Part shown: in pieces, positions 51,201 to 62,871 of the stretch
Position numbering within the stretch: the stretch's first letter is position 1
How the letters are laid out: every line of letters starts with the position of its first letter
Origin: Stenopsyche tienmushanensis
Taxonomy: Eukaryota; Arthropoda; Insecta; Trichoptera; Stenopsychidae
NCBI GenBank assembly: GCA_008973525.1
Contig: WACJ01000125.1
Location: 3,534,001-3,598,000 of the forward strand
Direction of reading: 5' to 3'
Length of the DNA stretch: 64,000 nucleotides
Position numbers and translations under genes: made by a program
Notes under the pieces: generated by a model
What the model was told of the DNA's origin: nothing
The model's database searches: none
The model's input: only the letters and a program-made list of their open reading frames with translations

Positions 51201-54200
51201 ATTATCCAGGTCTAAGGTGGCCAAATTAATAATGGTGTTTAAAACTGTCCTTGCATTGATTCTATAGATTATATTAATTATTTATTTATTTGATAAATAG
51301 CCAAGAAATAATGAACAACCATTGGAAAATCATCGATCCTTTTTTTTTGAAAATTCTATGGGTACATTTAGAATTTTTATATTTAGTAAAAAAATTATAT
51401 ATTGAAAGAATATGAATGCAAAAAAGCTTTAAAAAAATAAATTAATAGAAAGTTGATGATTTATCTGTTTTTCGATTCTGTAAATCTTGATTAAAAAAGC
51501 TCGTTATTAAAAGCTCATGCGCGCTTTATTGAAGACTGCAATATCGTAGTGGATCGCTTCAAAAATCCACTACAGGAACGGAAACTTTCTTATTAGATAG
51601 AACTTGTAAAGTAGTCAGTTATTTCGGTGGATGCACAGGGTTAACCGGAGCTTTCTCATATCTCGAAATGAGATTTTTCAACTTTTTCGATGAGCCACAC
51701 CCCCTTTCTTATCTCCATTAAATTTTTGCGAATCGGTGAGCTTTATCTTAATTGAAAGCCCAACTTTGGGCGACTGCTCTTCAACTTCGTGAAAGCTGCT
51801 AGATTAAAATTTGACCCCGAGAAGCATATTTTATCTTAATAACAATGGAATAAATAATGAATCATTTCTTATCTTTGCGCCACGACTACCGCACTATCAT
51901 TTCAATTAGCCCAATTACGCTTCTACTATTCCATTTTTATGATCATGACGGCGGGGAATTGCTGATATAAACGAGAATAAATAGAAGTAAATGCTTAAAA
52001 AAATAAATAAAGTCCTTTTATAGCACGGTCGTTCATTTCCTAAAAAAACCGCCTTATATGGAAACTAAAGATGGTGACAAGTGTAAGCCTGCCAATTTAC
52101 TTTTGAAGGAGTAGATTTTGCAAAGGAGTGATGATACTCAGCTAATAACGCCACCCAAGAATAGTCAAAAGGGAATAACAAAATTGTGAAACAATAAGAA
52201 TGATACGAGTATTTTAATTATCAAAACAAACGCCTGCTCTCAAGACAACACGAACGAAACATGTACAAGTTTCTATAAAAAATATTAAAAATATATTGAT
52301 TTTTTTAGACCTATAGGGGGGTACCTTTACGGCACGATTTTGCCATCGATGTACGAGTGTATGATGAGACGCAAGACACACGCCTCTGTCTCATGATCTC
52401 CGATCTGAGAGGGTTAAATAGGTGATTAAAATTATTATATCTTCGATGTTGTAATTTATCAATGTATATCATAGAACGTATAATAGATTAACCGAGAACA
52501 CCCCTTTGAATGTCCCTTAATTAAGATACATTTAAAAACGAATGCTTATGTGAATAGAACAAACATTTGGGTGCCGCACGAACTAACTTCACATAACAAC
52601 AAACAGCGATTAAAACTTGCATTTCTTCTTTGAAATGTCAATACTTATAAATTATATATTTTTGTATCAAATTGTAACTATAGATGAGATTCGTTAAATA
52701 TAGAGAGAATAATCCTTGTTCCCACGATAAAATTAAGGAGTTCCAACCACACTTGTATTCCTCGGATTTGGCTCTTCCGAACTTTTGTCTATTCAGGTCA
52801 TTAGAGCACACATTATAAGATAATCGATTTAATAATGTCTTTATGGATTCTATGGTGATTATTTAGCAGCCATATTATTATAAAGCAATTATAGTTAGAT
52901 CTTTTTGTCTTAAATACTAATGATTCCCTACTGATTAGGTATTTGGCTATATAAATGAAGGAAAGCTAATCGATTAACTAAACAAGCCAAGGAGTCCAAG
53001 CAGATAACATAAATGTCATGTCTAAATTATAATTTCTATATGTACTAAAACATGTTCGGCGGATGATAATGGAGAAGCTTATGTGTTAAATAAAGTTTAA
53101 ATCATGATCGCAATTGTATTTGATATTTTTTATGGATACACTTTCGAAGCATTGTATCAACATGAAGCCATGTTGATTTTTCAATTTTTTCTAACTTTAT
53201 CCAAAACGTTCAGAATCCCCATTTACGAATAAAAGCCTTCAATCCCTTGCAAGACACATTAAAATATTATTTCGTTTCCCCTTTTTTCATCCCTTTTGTT
53301 TTGGACATCAAAGGGTTTTTTATATATTTAACCGAACAAACATATGCAAATTCAGTTCGTTCAAAAGCCGGTTTGTAGATGGAAGATACCTCGGGGATTT
53401 GAACTCAATTATCACGTGGAAATAACGGACGCCACCGAAATGTTTTATTCTGGAAAAAAAAACAGCACGGCGGTATTGTATTTTCTGAACACTTTTCGTA
53501 TGGGCCGTTATTGTTTTAGAAGATTTATTGTTAAACGAAGCGTCCGAAATGATTTCCATATGCGATACGTTTTGTGTGCATATTGCAACGCGCCCCAAGC
53601 TTGAGAATTCATTTATTGCTGCAGCATTTGTTGTACGGATTTAAACGTATAAATTATTTTAAATGTGTTGCTTTGATAATAATTGAGCCTTTTTTGAAGA
53701 GACTTGTCACTGGAGATGAAAGTTGGATACTCTATGAGAATATTCAACGTAAACGGTCTTGGACAAAGGGTACAGAAGCTTTAACTGTAGCTTAACCTGG
53801 CCTACATCCAAAAAAAGTTTTGCTTTGCATTTGGTGGTACTGGAAGGGGGTAGTTTATTATGAGCTACTTTAGCAAGGTGAATGGGACATCCTAATATAA
53901 ATTACTGATTTCAAGCCCCTGTCTGATTTTCAGCAACAATAAATGACTTACAATTATTAAAAGACTTGATATGATATGTTGAGCGGTCGGATATTCGAAA
54001 AAAAATTTTTTTTACCAATATAAGGACCACCCTTGTGCCTTTACAAGCTTTACTTCAAAAAATATTAGGGTGGGTATTAAAAGTTGACGTACTTTCGGTA
54101 TTAGATTGTAATTATTAAAATATTTAGCGTCAGTTATAAGTTTCATGTATGTTATTATAACGTAGCAATAAAACTCCAGTACGTCAGTAGCTCGTACTCA

Positions 54201-57200
54201 GCTGCATCCTTAAGAACTTCCCAATAGTATGTAATGAAACAGAGCCTCCTGTATATTACAGGCAAATTGTTTTATCTCATTATGTATGCCAGAGGAGTAA
54301 GATATTCTATTACTTACTACATGACCAGATTAAAGCTTACAGGTAGTTAAGCAAGTCGAATAATAGTCGGTCCAACAAAGGCCACCTTTGTGTCGCGCTA
54401 ACCTCCGTCTTAATGAGTTCATTTCTAGAAATTTTCTCGTTAGCCGAGGAAATTTTGTATTTCCAAGTAGAAACTGGATATTATCATTATGCAGGAATTC
54501 AGTTGAAACTTTCCTTCCGGCATGAAATAATGCTCGTTACCGATCAAATTTCGCTCTTATTGTGATCCGAGTTGAATATTGATATTCCCCTGGAGCTTAC
54601 TTCAATCAGTTCAATCGGACGTAAATTAAATATTTTGCTCTTTAAGTACAAAAGAAAAATTTATCACAAGTCCCATAAGATAGAATTTATACAAATATTG
54701 TAATTAGAAATAAATTACTATCATTTTGGAGAAGATGTGGGATAACAAACCCAATGAATAATGTCCCCATATTTTTTGATTAAATGCAAACCAATAAATT
54801 TCACTTGTCCTATTTTAACGTCAGTAGTTTAAGCATTAAAAATGATAAATAGCTGTTATATTAACTTTGGCTATTTTCGCAAGTGTTGACAACACTGAAA
54901 TATCGTTCATTGACAGTAAGAAGGTTAACAAGTTATTGAATTTTATGGAGCGCTTAATGATTTTGTTAAATCATATATCGTGTTTATTTTCTTTTGCGCA
55001 TCCCTAGACATAGAAATCCTGTGGTGTCAGATCTGGAGACCACGTGAGATATAAAATAGGGCACGTCCCCTGGTAAAAAAATCCAGTGGTAACAAATTTG
55101 GAGATCGTGGGACTCATAGAATAGGGCCCGTCCTCAATCAAAGAAATCCATTAATATTGTAGCATGGGCGATTTACCTATGTTCTCTATTTCGACAACCC
55201 TGACACTTAGGGCCTATGTGTGAAACCTAGGAAATTACCACCTTAACCCAAAAAAAAAATATATATATATATATCGGTTCATATGCAAAACATCCTGTAT
55301 ATATATATATTTATGCAATCCTGTATTATATATTAGGATGTGTGCTCATAGGGACTTGTACCCAAACCCATCACTATTTATTTTAAAAAATTTGCATTGT
55401 AATTAAATTTAAGAAAATTTATAAAATGTCAATGTTATTTTTAGTTTATAAAGAGTTTTAAAAATATATAACAATAAATGTACCTGCTAGGGCTCCTCTC
55501 TTGATGCTCGTCAAGCCGTTATTTCCCATTTGCAGCAGATGAAGACTTCTTAGAGTCGGCAGCGTGTTGGGACCCAAAGGACCTGCCAGTGCATTATTCG
55601 TCAGGTCCAATTCGCTGATGGCCTTGAGATCCCTCAGCATCGATAAGGAGGGTATATTGAGATTGTTTCCGCGAAGACGCAGGGTTGATAAAATTTTCAG
55701 CGGCTTAAAGCAACCAGGTGACAAATGGAACAGCTGGTTATCACTCAGCTCCAAGAATGTTAGATTTGACAAGCCCTGAAAAGAGTGATAAATTACACGA
55801 TAATTTATAAAATACTTTGTCTTTCAAACTTTGAGGAGCCCATATTTTATGAACCTTATTTATGGGCTTTTATCGCGTCATAAATTATTCTCTCGTGTGC
55901 GACACATGCTATTTGCATAAAACGAACGATTCTTCCGCTGAAACTTGCTTAATAAATCGCAATAAATGTAGTTTTTTTAAAGTACCATGAATGAGTTCTC
56001 TTCTATCGTCTTCAGCTTGTTGTGCGATAAGTCGAGGCGATCCAAACCCTCCAATTGCGCCAATGCAGCTGTGGGTATCGATGTCAATTGATTGTTGGGT
56101 AAGCCTTGAAACAGAAACAAAAATGTCACACAATTAAAAACACTATGGGCTATCTCAAAATGAAATGCATTTATTCATAAATTGATTTTCAGCTATATAT
56201 GCAAATCGGTGCTGGAACATGCAACACGTAGTACGGAGTGGCCGCACAGTATATTCTTATTCACTACCTAGCTCAATACCCCTGTATTACGAGAAGAAAA
56301 AATAAATGATAGAAGAGGGAGATGTTTACAGTCGTTCTTTTTATTAAATTCCTAGAATAGAGATCTTAACTAGAAGGTACTAGAAGCGTTGGTATCGTTT
56401 CGACAGAGCGTCGATTCTCATCAGTTTAGCCTTCCTAATATGTGTTGAAAGTTAGACGTCAAAATATAAACTTATTCCAAAGGAAAACAGGATACCAAAG
56501 ACCGATATAGTAAACCACATAACAGATCCTTCCATGAAAATCGACACATCAAGAGTCAATCAAGTTTTAGTGAAGATGCAATCGCCAGCAAAAAAAGCTA
56601 AAACGCTTAGGACAGAACCTGAAGCGCACTTTTCTCCATTGCACCTCCAATCATTCAGAAATAAATTCTTCTAATATATTTGAATATTTGTCAAAAGATG
56701 AATTACTGAAGAGATATTTAGGTGATCACACACAGAATGCAAACGATGTTTCAACTCGACATTTAGCGATTGGTTACAGATCAACTACATTCTGGCCTAA
56801 AAGTAATCAAAGTTGCAGCATTTATGGTTTTTGCCTTATCGAGTGAAGGGAATTAAGCATTTGTAATGATTATGAACAAGCTGAAAATAGTTGTTGGTTC
56901 GCAGAGCTTTATTTATGTATGGCAAATGGATGAGCAGCGCGTCAATTGACAGAATAGACGCAGCGCCAAGGAGACCAAGAAAGCTCAGAAAGCTCGAAAA
57001 GAGGAGATGCAAGCTCAAAATTATTAAAAAATTTATACTTAATTCTCATCGACATGAAGCTGATTTTGAGATAATATAATTGTTTAAAGTGTGATTTACA
57101 AGGAAGGTCAAAATGGTAAGAAATTATTGTTACCATTAGGTAACAATTTGTTAAGACACTCCTAAAATATGTAATTTTTATTTTTTTTAAATTAAAACTG

Positions 57201-60200
57201 GCTTTATATTATATTTTAAAAAATATGTTATTAATAAAATCAAAATTTTGTATTGATTTTTAATAAAAATTGTGACTTTTACAATTCCCGCCAATAGCAA
57301 ACTCTGATGGCGACCTTCCATTTACAGTACCTTATAGCTTGGATATTTTCGGCGAAATGAATTTAAAAAAAATCAGATGTACCTCAGAATATTAATTAGA
57401 TATTCTCAAAGCTTAAACAAATTCTAATTATTCTTTCCCCTGTTAAAAAAACACTAAAAAATCTGCCTCTTAAACTGGTTTCCCCTTTTAAATCAAAAAG
57501 TAAACAGAATGTGCATTTGGGTGCCGCACGAACTATCACTGTTTATATATGCACAAAATATCGATGTTTAAAATTGTAGTTAGATTATTAAATCACAAAG
57601 TGAATAGAATGTGCATTTGAGTGCCGCACGAACTATCTTTATATAAGGGAGTATTAAATGCACATTTACACTTTTTAGTTTACAAGACAAACATATCCTG
57701 ATTTTTTGCATAAATTGTTTATGACAGTTCACAGCGAATATAATTTAGCTTTTACCAAATAAAACATCTGTCTTCTAAGCCTTTGTAATGAAACTTCTAT
57801 AGCTGCTGTAATTGACTTGAGCATCACGAAAAGTGAAATTTCAACCAATAGAAAGAGAATCGTCTCTACTCTTTTCATCTCCGTAGCATACATCTACTGA
57901 TGCACAAAGCACAAAGAGACTACTAGACCAGTAGTGCGCCTATTTTATTATATAGTACACAAACACAGCTTAATCTGTTAAGTAACAAATTTCTCTGGGT
58001 AAAAAATGGTAAATAAGTACAGAGTGTGAGCCTTAGAATAATGGGAAAAAACCTGTAGACCGCTAAGGAAAGTATTAGGGAATTTATTTAACTTTGGGAA
58101 TAAAAATCAACTTTTCCAAAGCGTTAAGAAGTTTTACTTCTACTGCACAAGAGTCTCATGCATTTTTATCTTTGAAAGGTCCTCCTCTGCATTTAGTAAG
58201 ATATTTGCGAAATAATTTATATAGGATTTTTTTGCAACCAGACACAAAAAATATTGCGGATTTGTAATCAATAACTGGGAAATAGAACGTTATGAAAAAT
58301 ATCTAGTTAAATTTCCTATAAGAAGATGAATTTTATCCACAACAAAAAAATTTGTATGTGGAACATAAACAATTTTGTTTGGTTTATTTTATTTTGATAC
58401 AAAACAGAGGGATGAATCTCGAAAGGGAATGACGGGAATAAATTAAAGCGTAATTTTTTCATCTACAGGGCATTCTTGCGCGAATTTTCTATATGTATCG
58501 TTACTTTGTTGCACATTTGTCACGCTCGAATAATGTCGTCAATCTGGAACAATACAAGCATCATTAAACACTCTCCTCCCTGAAGATGGAAAATCCAGGG
58601 TCGTTGATCAATATAGCTTCATCCTCCGGCAGGCATGAAGATGCAAACAGAAAAACGTTGTTTGTCTCCCTTCAGTTCTCTCGACGCCCCTTCCTCAATT
58701 TCTTTTCCGGAAGCTCCGTCATTACCAACCTTTGTCCCTAAATCACCATTATTTTCCACATAATTCATTGCTTTCGATTCGAGAAACAAATTTGCTGCTC
58801 AAATTAATATTTCTCAATATTTACAAAACGGTTTTTGATGTTAATATACACGGATAATCTCAGCCCCCGGCAGCGAGGGTAGCAAATCGCCGGGTCGCAG
58901 ACGAAATATTTGGTTATTAATTGCACAATAAATTAAATGATTATTGTGCAATATAATATTTTAAGAAAATTTAATAAACAATATTTTGTTATAAAGCTAT
59001 TTTAAAAAAATATAAAATATAAATATAAAAAAAGTCCTGATCAAGTGCTATCGATATTAGTTCATATAGTTCTCGAGTAGCTGATAACAATACAAGCAAA
59101 ACATATAAAATATAAATAACAGCGTTTTTGTTAGAATAAAAAAACTAATAATTTTGAAACAGCAAGTGGCCATGAAAAATTAAGAACTTGCTCAAAACAT
59201 GATTTTTTTTATCATGATTAATATTTGATTTTGATACAATAGAGATCTTCAAATTCATGCCAAAATATTTTAACTTTGATGAAGTTGATTTTTGACATGC
59301 TCACTTCGGTGGCCCGTAAAATAAAAGTAACCCTGGACATATTAAGCCTGGATGACATAATCTCAACGCTATAAACGCACAAGCTTAATGCTAATAAAGC
59401 CCGATTTAGATGATTTCAGTATAGCTACAAAAAACCATTAGTAATCCAAATGTGTGCATTATTCCCGACGTAAGTCCTCTAATCTTCATTGTGGCGCAAA
59501 AGCTGAAAGCTCCGCTCGATGAGCGATTTCGACTCTGTATTTATTGCGAATTAAATTTAAAGCTTTAAAAAGCTCAAAAGGCACTGTCTGTTGAATATGT
59601 GCATTGGATTTCACAGTTTATTCACTTTAACAGTTGAATATACGAAGCTTTTCTTTTAAGTTTAACGCTCGGTTCTTTCGAAAGCACGTTCCTTTCAGGC
59701 AGATATATTCAGACTGTATTTAATCCGACAACTGAGAGACACTCATTTTGCTCAAAAGACACGCAAAGCTAATTTCTAAGCTTGTGAAATGCTTGTTATA
59801 TCAAAAGATTAGTATTTAAAAATGTGCGTTTAGTTATTTATGGCGTGCTCTTCTATAAAAGCTTTAAGCTCGACCGAACTTAACTAAGCAATCAAAACAA
59901 ATATGTTTGATGAGCCGATGATAATTAAGTTTTTGATTGAGTATTTTATGCAAACGCAATATTCTTTTGATATAATTTTCGTTTATTATAAAGCTTAGTT
60001 TAAATATTTTTAACGAATAATTGCAAAATTGTAAATGAAAAAAAATGTTAGTGGTTCAGATAAGTCAAATTAGATCTGCCTTCTAATCGAACAACTTCTT
60101 CGCTAATTAGATACAATTGGACCTATCTTCCTATCTCGTAAAGTCGATTGGGGAAAAAATCGGTTTTTGTCAGAATTTTTTCTCGGGTAAGGGTTGAAGA

Positions 60201-62871
60201 TATCTGCCATAGGCTTCCGTAGCTCGTTGTTTCTTTAATGAGTTCTCATTCAACCCCTGTCCGTCTGTCATCGTGTTTCTCCCTCCTGATTTATTGCCCC
60301 TTCAACAAAGGATGCTCTATATATATGTCTATCTAGTAATACAACAATCCACTTCAAATATCTGGGCAGAGCAAACAAAATAAGACGTTTTCTTCTTACA
60401 ATAAACGCTTTAAAAATATTAGAAGGAAAGAAGCGCAAAGAAAAATACAACCGGGAGTAATTTGATCGAAAAATTCTACAGAAGAAGAGATTACTTTTTT
60501 CATTGCGAAAAAAGTCATATTGACATTAGGAAAACTTCGTTTTTCGGGACAAACTTATATATCACCTTGTATTAAGAGCAACTCGACCGGTTCACACTGT
60601 AATTGAACCCAGTAACGAAAAGAGCCATTCGGATACATGAAAAATATATTGGCTCCAGTCTTAATATAAATTCTCATAGGAATATTAGAGAAAATTCGAT
60701 ATTAAATTCTAACCAATTTATATAGACGATTCATCGAAAATATTTAAATATAACTGTATAAATCGTAAGAAATTAATGTCTTTTAATCATTCAAAAATAA
60801 ATCTGTTTAAATTTTAATTTACAAGCGCGATTATATAGATTTCACGGTTATAACGAGCTAACCAAAATAAAGTCTAATCTATACAAATATATAAAAATAT
60901 TAGCGATTACATTAAAATTATATATTAGTTTAGGTTATGAGATTTTTATATAATTTGATATTCCGATCCCACCAATCGAATAATTAGCAAATATTTTTCG
61001 ATTAAGGGGGTATTCTAGTCTATAATTTTGTTGTAATGATGTTTTAAATAAAATAATCAAAATAAAAATATTTAAATCAAAATTATCGTTATATTGCTCT
61101 CATACATCTCTAACTCTAGGTGTGCGAAATTAAAGGTGCTCGAAATCAGCTCGAAGTTGCTCGAAGTTAAGTTTAGCTCGATAGTTTGTCGTATGTGGTT
61201 GAATTTACGAAGCAAAAATGTCGAAAATATTTTAATAAAGGAACCAAAGGTAGAGATGTTCGATGAATTTAAAAAAAATACACTATCATGGGAACCCGAC
61301 TGGAGTCAAAAGCTGGTGAAAATGGCAGAAAACCATTGCTTTAAAAAATATCCAAAGCTTGAAGATCTGACTTCATTTCTTGGCCGAAAGATAAAACAAC
61401 ATCTTGTACCAATTTATAAAGATTTGTCCAGGGATGAATTACTTTAAATATGTTTGGGTGGCCATACCCAAGATGCTAATGAATGTTTTAACTCGATGGT
61501 TTAGCGACTGGATCTAAAGTACCTGCATTCTGATGTAAAAATAATTGAAATATTAACATACATTGCTGCTGGGATATTTAATAATGACTACAGCTTCATT
61601 TTGAAGATGATGGATACGTTAAATATAACTATTGGCAATTACTGTAAAGTGTTTGCTGAAAATACTGATGAAGCGCGGGTAGAACCGTAAGAGTCTTTTT
61701 GAGACAAAAGTAGCTCGTATAGTCCGAAAACAACATTTAATCGAAGATAATATTTTTTTTAAGAAAGCTGAAGATCTCTTATACGCACTTGGAATCATTG
61801 GTTGATCAGAAATTCACTAAAATTGATAGTTTTACTGCATTGAAACTTTAAACGAGATTATCTCGAAACTGCATTTTCAAAATGTTCGCCAGTTGTAGCT
61901 TAAATACGACCCCCTTAATCACTCTGTGACTTTGATTTGATATTTTTTATTATCGATTTCTAAGATTAAATTGAATCTTTAAGGTTTATCTAAAACTTTT
62001 TTTTTATATTACATTAGATCAATACCGCGTAAATTGAATCATTGATTGTGTGTGTTGGTTTAACTGTTAATTGGACATTTAAATGATACTCAGCGATTGT
62101 TTAATTATTCATTATATGATATGATGCGATAAAATACCTAATGCCTGTAAAGGCGAAGCCAATCCTTTAAAAGCAGCACTATGGACGTCTTTGATTTCTC
62201 CAGAGGACACCACCAGGCCATGAAGAGCAACTCCTTCCAGCAGAGCGCCTCCGAGGGCCGACACATTCTGCACAGTGCAATCCAACAAAGAAACAGCCCG
62301 ATGTGTCGGCAAAGAGCGAAGAGTACGTCCAATTATCTATTTTTTGAAACGACATAAAAAAAAAAAACAAGATGAAATATTTGCGCAATTTTCAGCAGTG
62401 CTCCGAAGATCATACATTTTTTACGGCTTATTTGGTTCAATAGGTCAACTTTTGTCTATACAATTGCCCCTCGGGGTGTATTCAGCAGACCTAAGGGGTG
62501 ATTTATATCAAAAAGAGAGGTGAAAAAAGATGTTTTGTCCCATAAACATGCTAAAAAGACAACTTCTCTCTTTTATTGGAGAGTTTTTGGAATACAAAGG
62601 CGAAAAAATACGAGATTTTTCGCAATAAATATATTTATTAATGAGCGATATTTTTAAGCTTATATTAATAATTTTATTATTTATAATTTACCTGCATTGC
62701 TGATCGATCGCCAGTGCATCTTAAAGTGTGTGGCAAATCACAAGAGCATTCGACGATCGGATGGTCTTCGATTTCAGGACACCGCCATACTTCCTCCGTA
62801 TTCGGCGATCTGAATCCACTGATCGAGGACATGGTCGTAATAAGTATATACAGCAGCCAAGGACGATCCAT
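45289..62871 (-). CDS. Leucine-rich-repeat / fibronectin III-like type I membrane receptor, 10 exons
   Basis: Cell-surface recognition protein, probably in neural or epithelial adhesion (family inference). Exons in transcript order: 62871-62692, 62336-62138, 56104-55986, 55775-55484, 49740-49612, 49504-49313, 47570-47287, 47213-46983, 46667-46533, 45856-45289. Phases match at every join, giving about 775 residues if one surplus base in exon 8 is ignored. Visible parts: signal peptide 1-19 (MDRPWLLYILITTMSSISG); N-terminal Cys cap C31, C42, C44, C52; about ten repeats 61-370 (LDLSHNKL, LSLQHNQID, LDLAHNGI, LDLSHNFL); C-terminal cap with C376, C378, C403, C424 (NPLNCDCSL); FN3-like region from about 466; helix 711-732 (LALIAACVGLIFAVGVLLW) followed by RKLLKR; 43-residue tail. 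The exon 7 donor (CAG|GTTCGA) is weak. It resembles insect LRR receptors of the hattifattener (haf) type, but I cannot confirm orthology, so no symbol is given. Confidence 0.9.
46062..46366. mobile_element. piggyBac-like MITE in LRR gene intron 9
   Basis: The left end is TTAACCCTTTGGCATCGGGT. The 15 bases CCTTTGGCATCGGGT (46067-46081) are perfectly inverted at 46344-46358. The interior is AT-rich and non-coding. The right-hand TTAA is not preserved. Confidence 0.65.
48600..48795 (+). repeat. Third copy, terminal part only
   Basis: It shares the repeated TTTTTTTATGCGATTTTT strings and the CGTGGAACGTATCTGTCGC ending with 3826-4030 and 29320-29475. It is in LRR intron 6, without the coding tail. 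Confidence 0.5.
50643..50756 (-). repeat. 44-bp tandem repeats ending in TTAA
   Basis: CCGTCATACTCACTTTGCAT-type units start at 50643, 50687 and 50731 (period 44) and stop at TTAAGGGGTTAA. Read on the minus strand this is TTAACCCCTTAAGTGA followed by subterminal repeats. It lies in LRR intron 4. Confidence 0.55.
52555..52625 (+). mobile_element. Short mariner fragment
   Basis: The + strand reads IWVPHELTSHNKQQRLKLAF, the linker between the two mariner helix-turn-helix/catalytic parts (VPHEL ... R...). No more of the element is recognisable nearby. Confidence 0.55.
53690..53885 (+). mobile_element. Mariner core fragment in LRR gene intron 4
   Basis: Open frame FLKRLVTGDESWILYENIQ, RKRSWTKGTEALTVA, a stop, then GLHPKKVLLCIWWYWKG-like sequence in a decayed form and VVYYELL. 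Both ends are missing. It lies on the strand opposite to the host gene, and belongs to the same family as the 8340 and 10740 copies. Confidence 0.8.
55014..55150 (-). repeat. 65-bp minisatellite derived from a mariner/Tc1 transposase (about 2.1 copies)
   Basis: AAATCC unit starts occur at 55014, 55079 and 55144, exactly 65 bp apart. Minus-strand translations include TCPILYLTWSPDLTP and GPIL*VPRSPNLLPL. It is the same unit as at 21825. It lies in the 5.7-kb fourth intron of the LRR gene, about 0.3 kb beyond exon 4. Confidence 0.75.
55251..55312. repeat. AT dinucleotide microsatellites
   Basis: Two (AT)n tracts, about 55259-55274 and 55300-55311, are separated by a short unique stretch. A similar tract is at 26963-26979. 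Confidence 0.7.
56690..57060 (+). mobile_element. Third Kolobok/Mutator-like transposase remnant
   Basis: Decayed frames read EYLSKDELLKRYLGDHTQNA and, at 56955-57030, RRSAKETKKAQKARKEEM. The first is the DELL..L...TQN.N motif and the second the basic C-terminal stretch of the same transposase family. It is more diverged than the 61002 copy and lies in LRR intron 2. Confidence 0.6.
57490..57637 (+). repeat. 100-bp-period duplication of a mariner VPHEL segment
   Basis: The 48-base block at 57490-57537 recurs at 57590-57637 with few changes. Both contain GCATTTGGGTGCCGCACGAA or its one-base variant, coding for (I)WVPHEL. A third copy of the same string is at 52568. The blocks sit in intron 2 of the LRR gene. 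Confidence 0.65.
57640..61000. other. Intronic sequence of the LRR receptor gene (intron 2)
   Basis: Apart from the transposon pieces listed separately, this 3.4-kb part of the 6-kb second intron shows no recognisable exon or repeat. Confidence 0.5.
61002..61918 (+). mobile_element. Kolobok/Mutator-like transposon copy with TTAA ends
   Basis: The element is bounded by TTAAGGGGGT at 61002 and its reverse complement ending 61918. From 61258 the frame reads WEPDWSQKLVKMAE, KIKQHLVPIYKDLSRDELL, stop, CLGGHTQDANECFNSMV, stop, LTYIAAGIFNNDYSF and DTLNITIGNYCKVFAENTDE. The DELL..CL.G.TQN.NES.N pattern is that of arthropod Mutator-like transposases that insert at TTAA. Stops and deletions kill it. 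It sits in intron 2 of the LRR gene. The superfamily name is inference. Confidence 0.72.

Noticed and set aside
53344..53604. 86-codon + frame and its 92-codon antisense frame
   Set aside because: Both lie in a receptor intron and neither shows a recognisable motif or splice signals.
62179..62388. Alternative minus-strand frames over receptor exon 2
   Set aside because: Only the frame from 62336 keeps phase and the LRR reading into exon 3.
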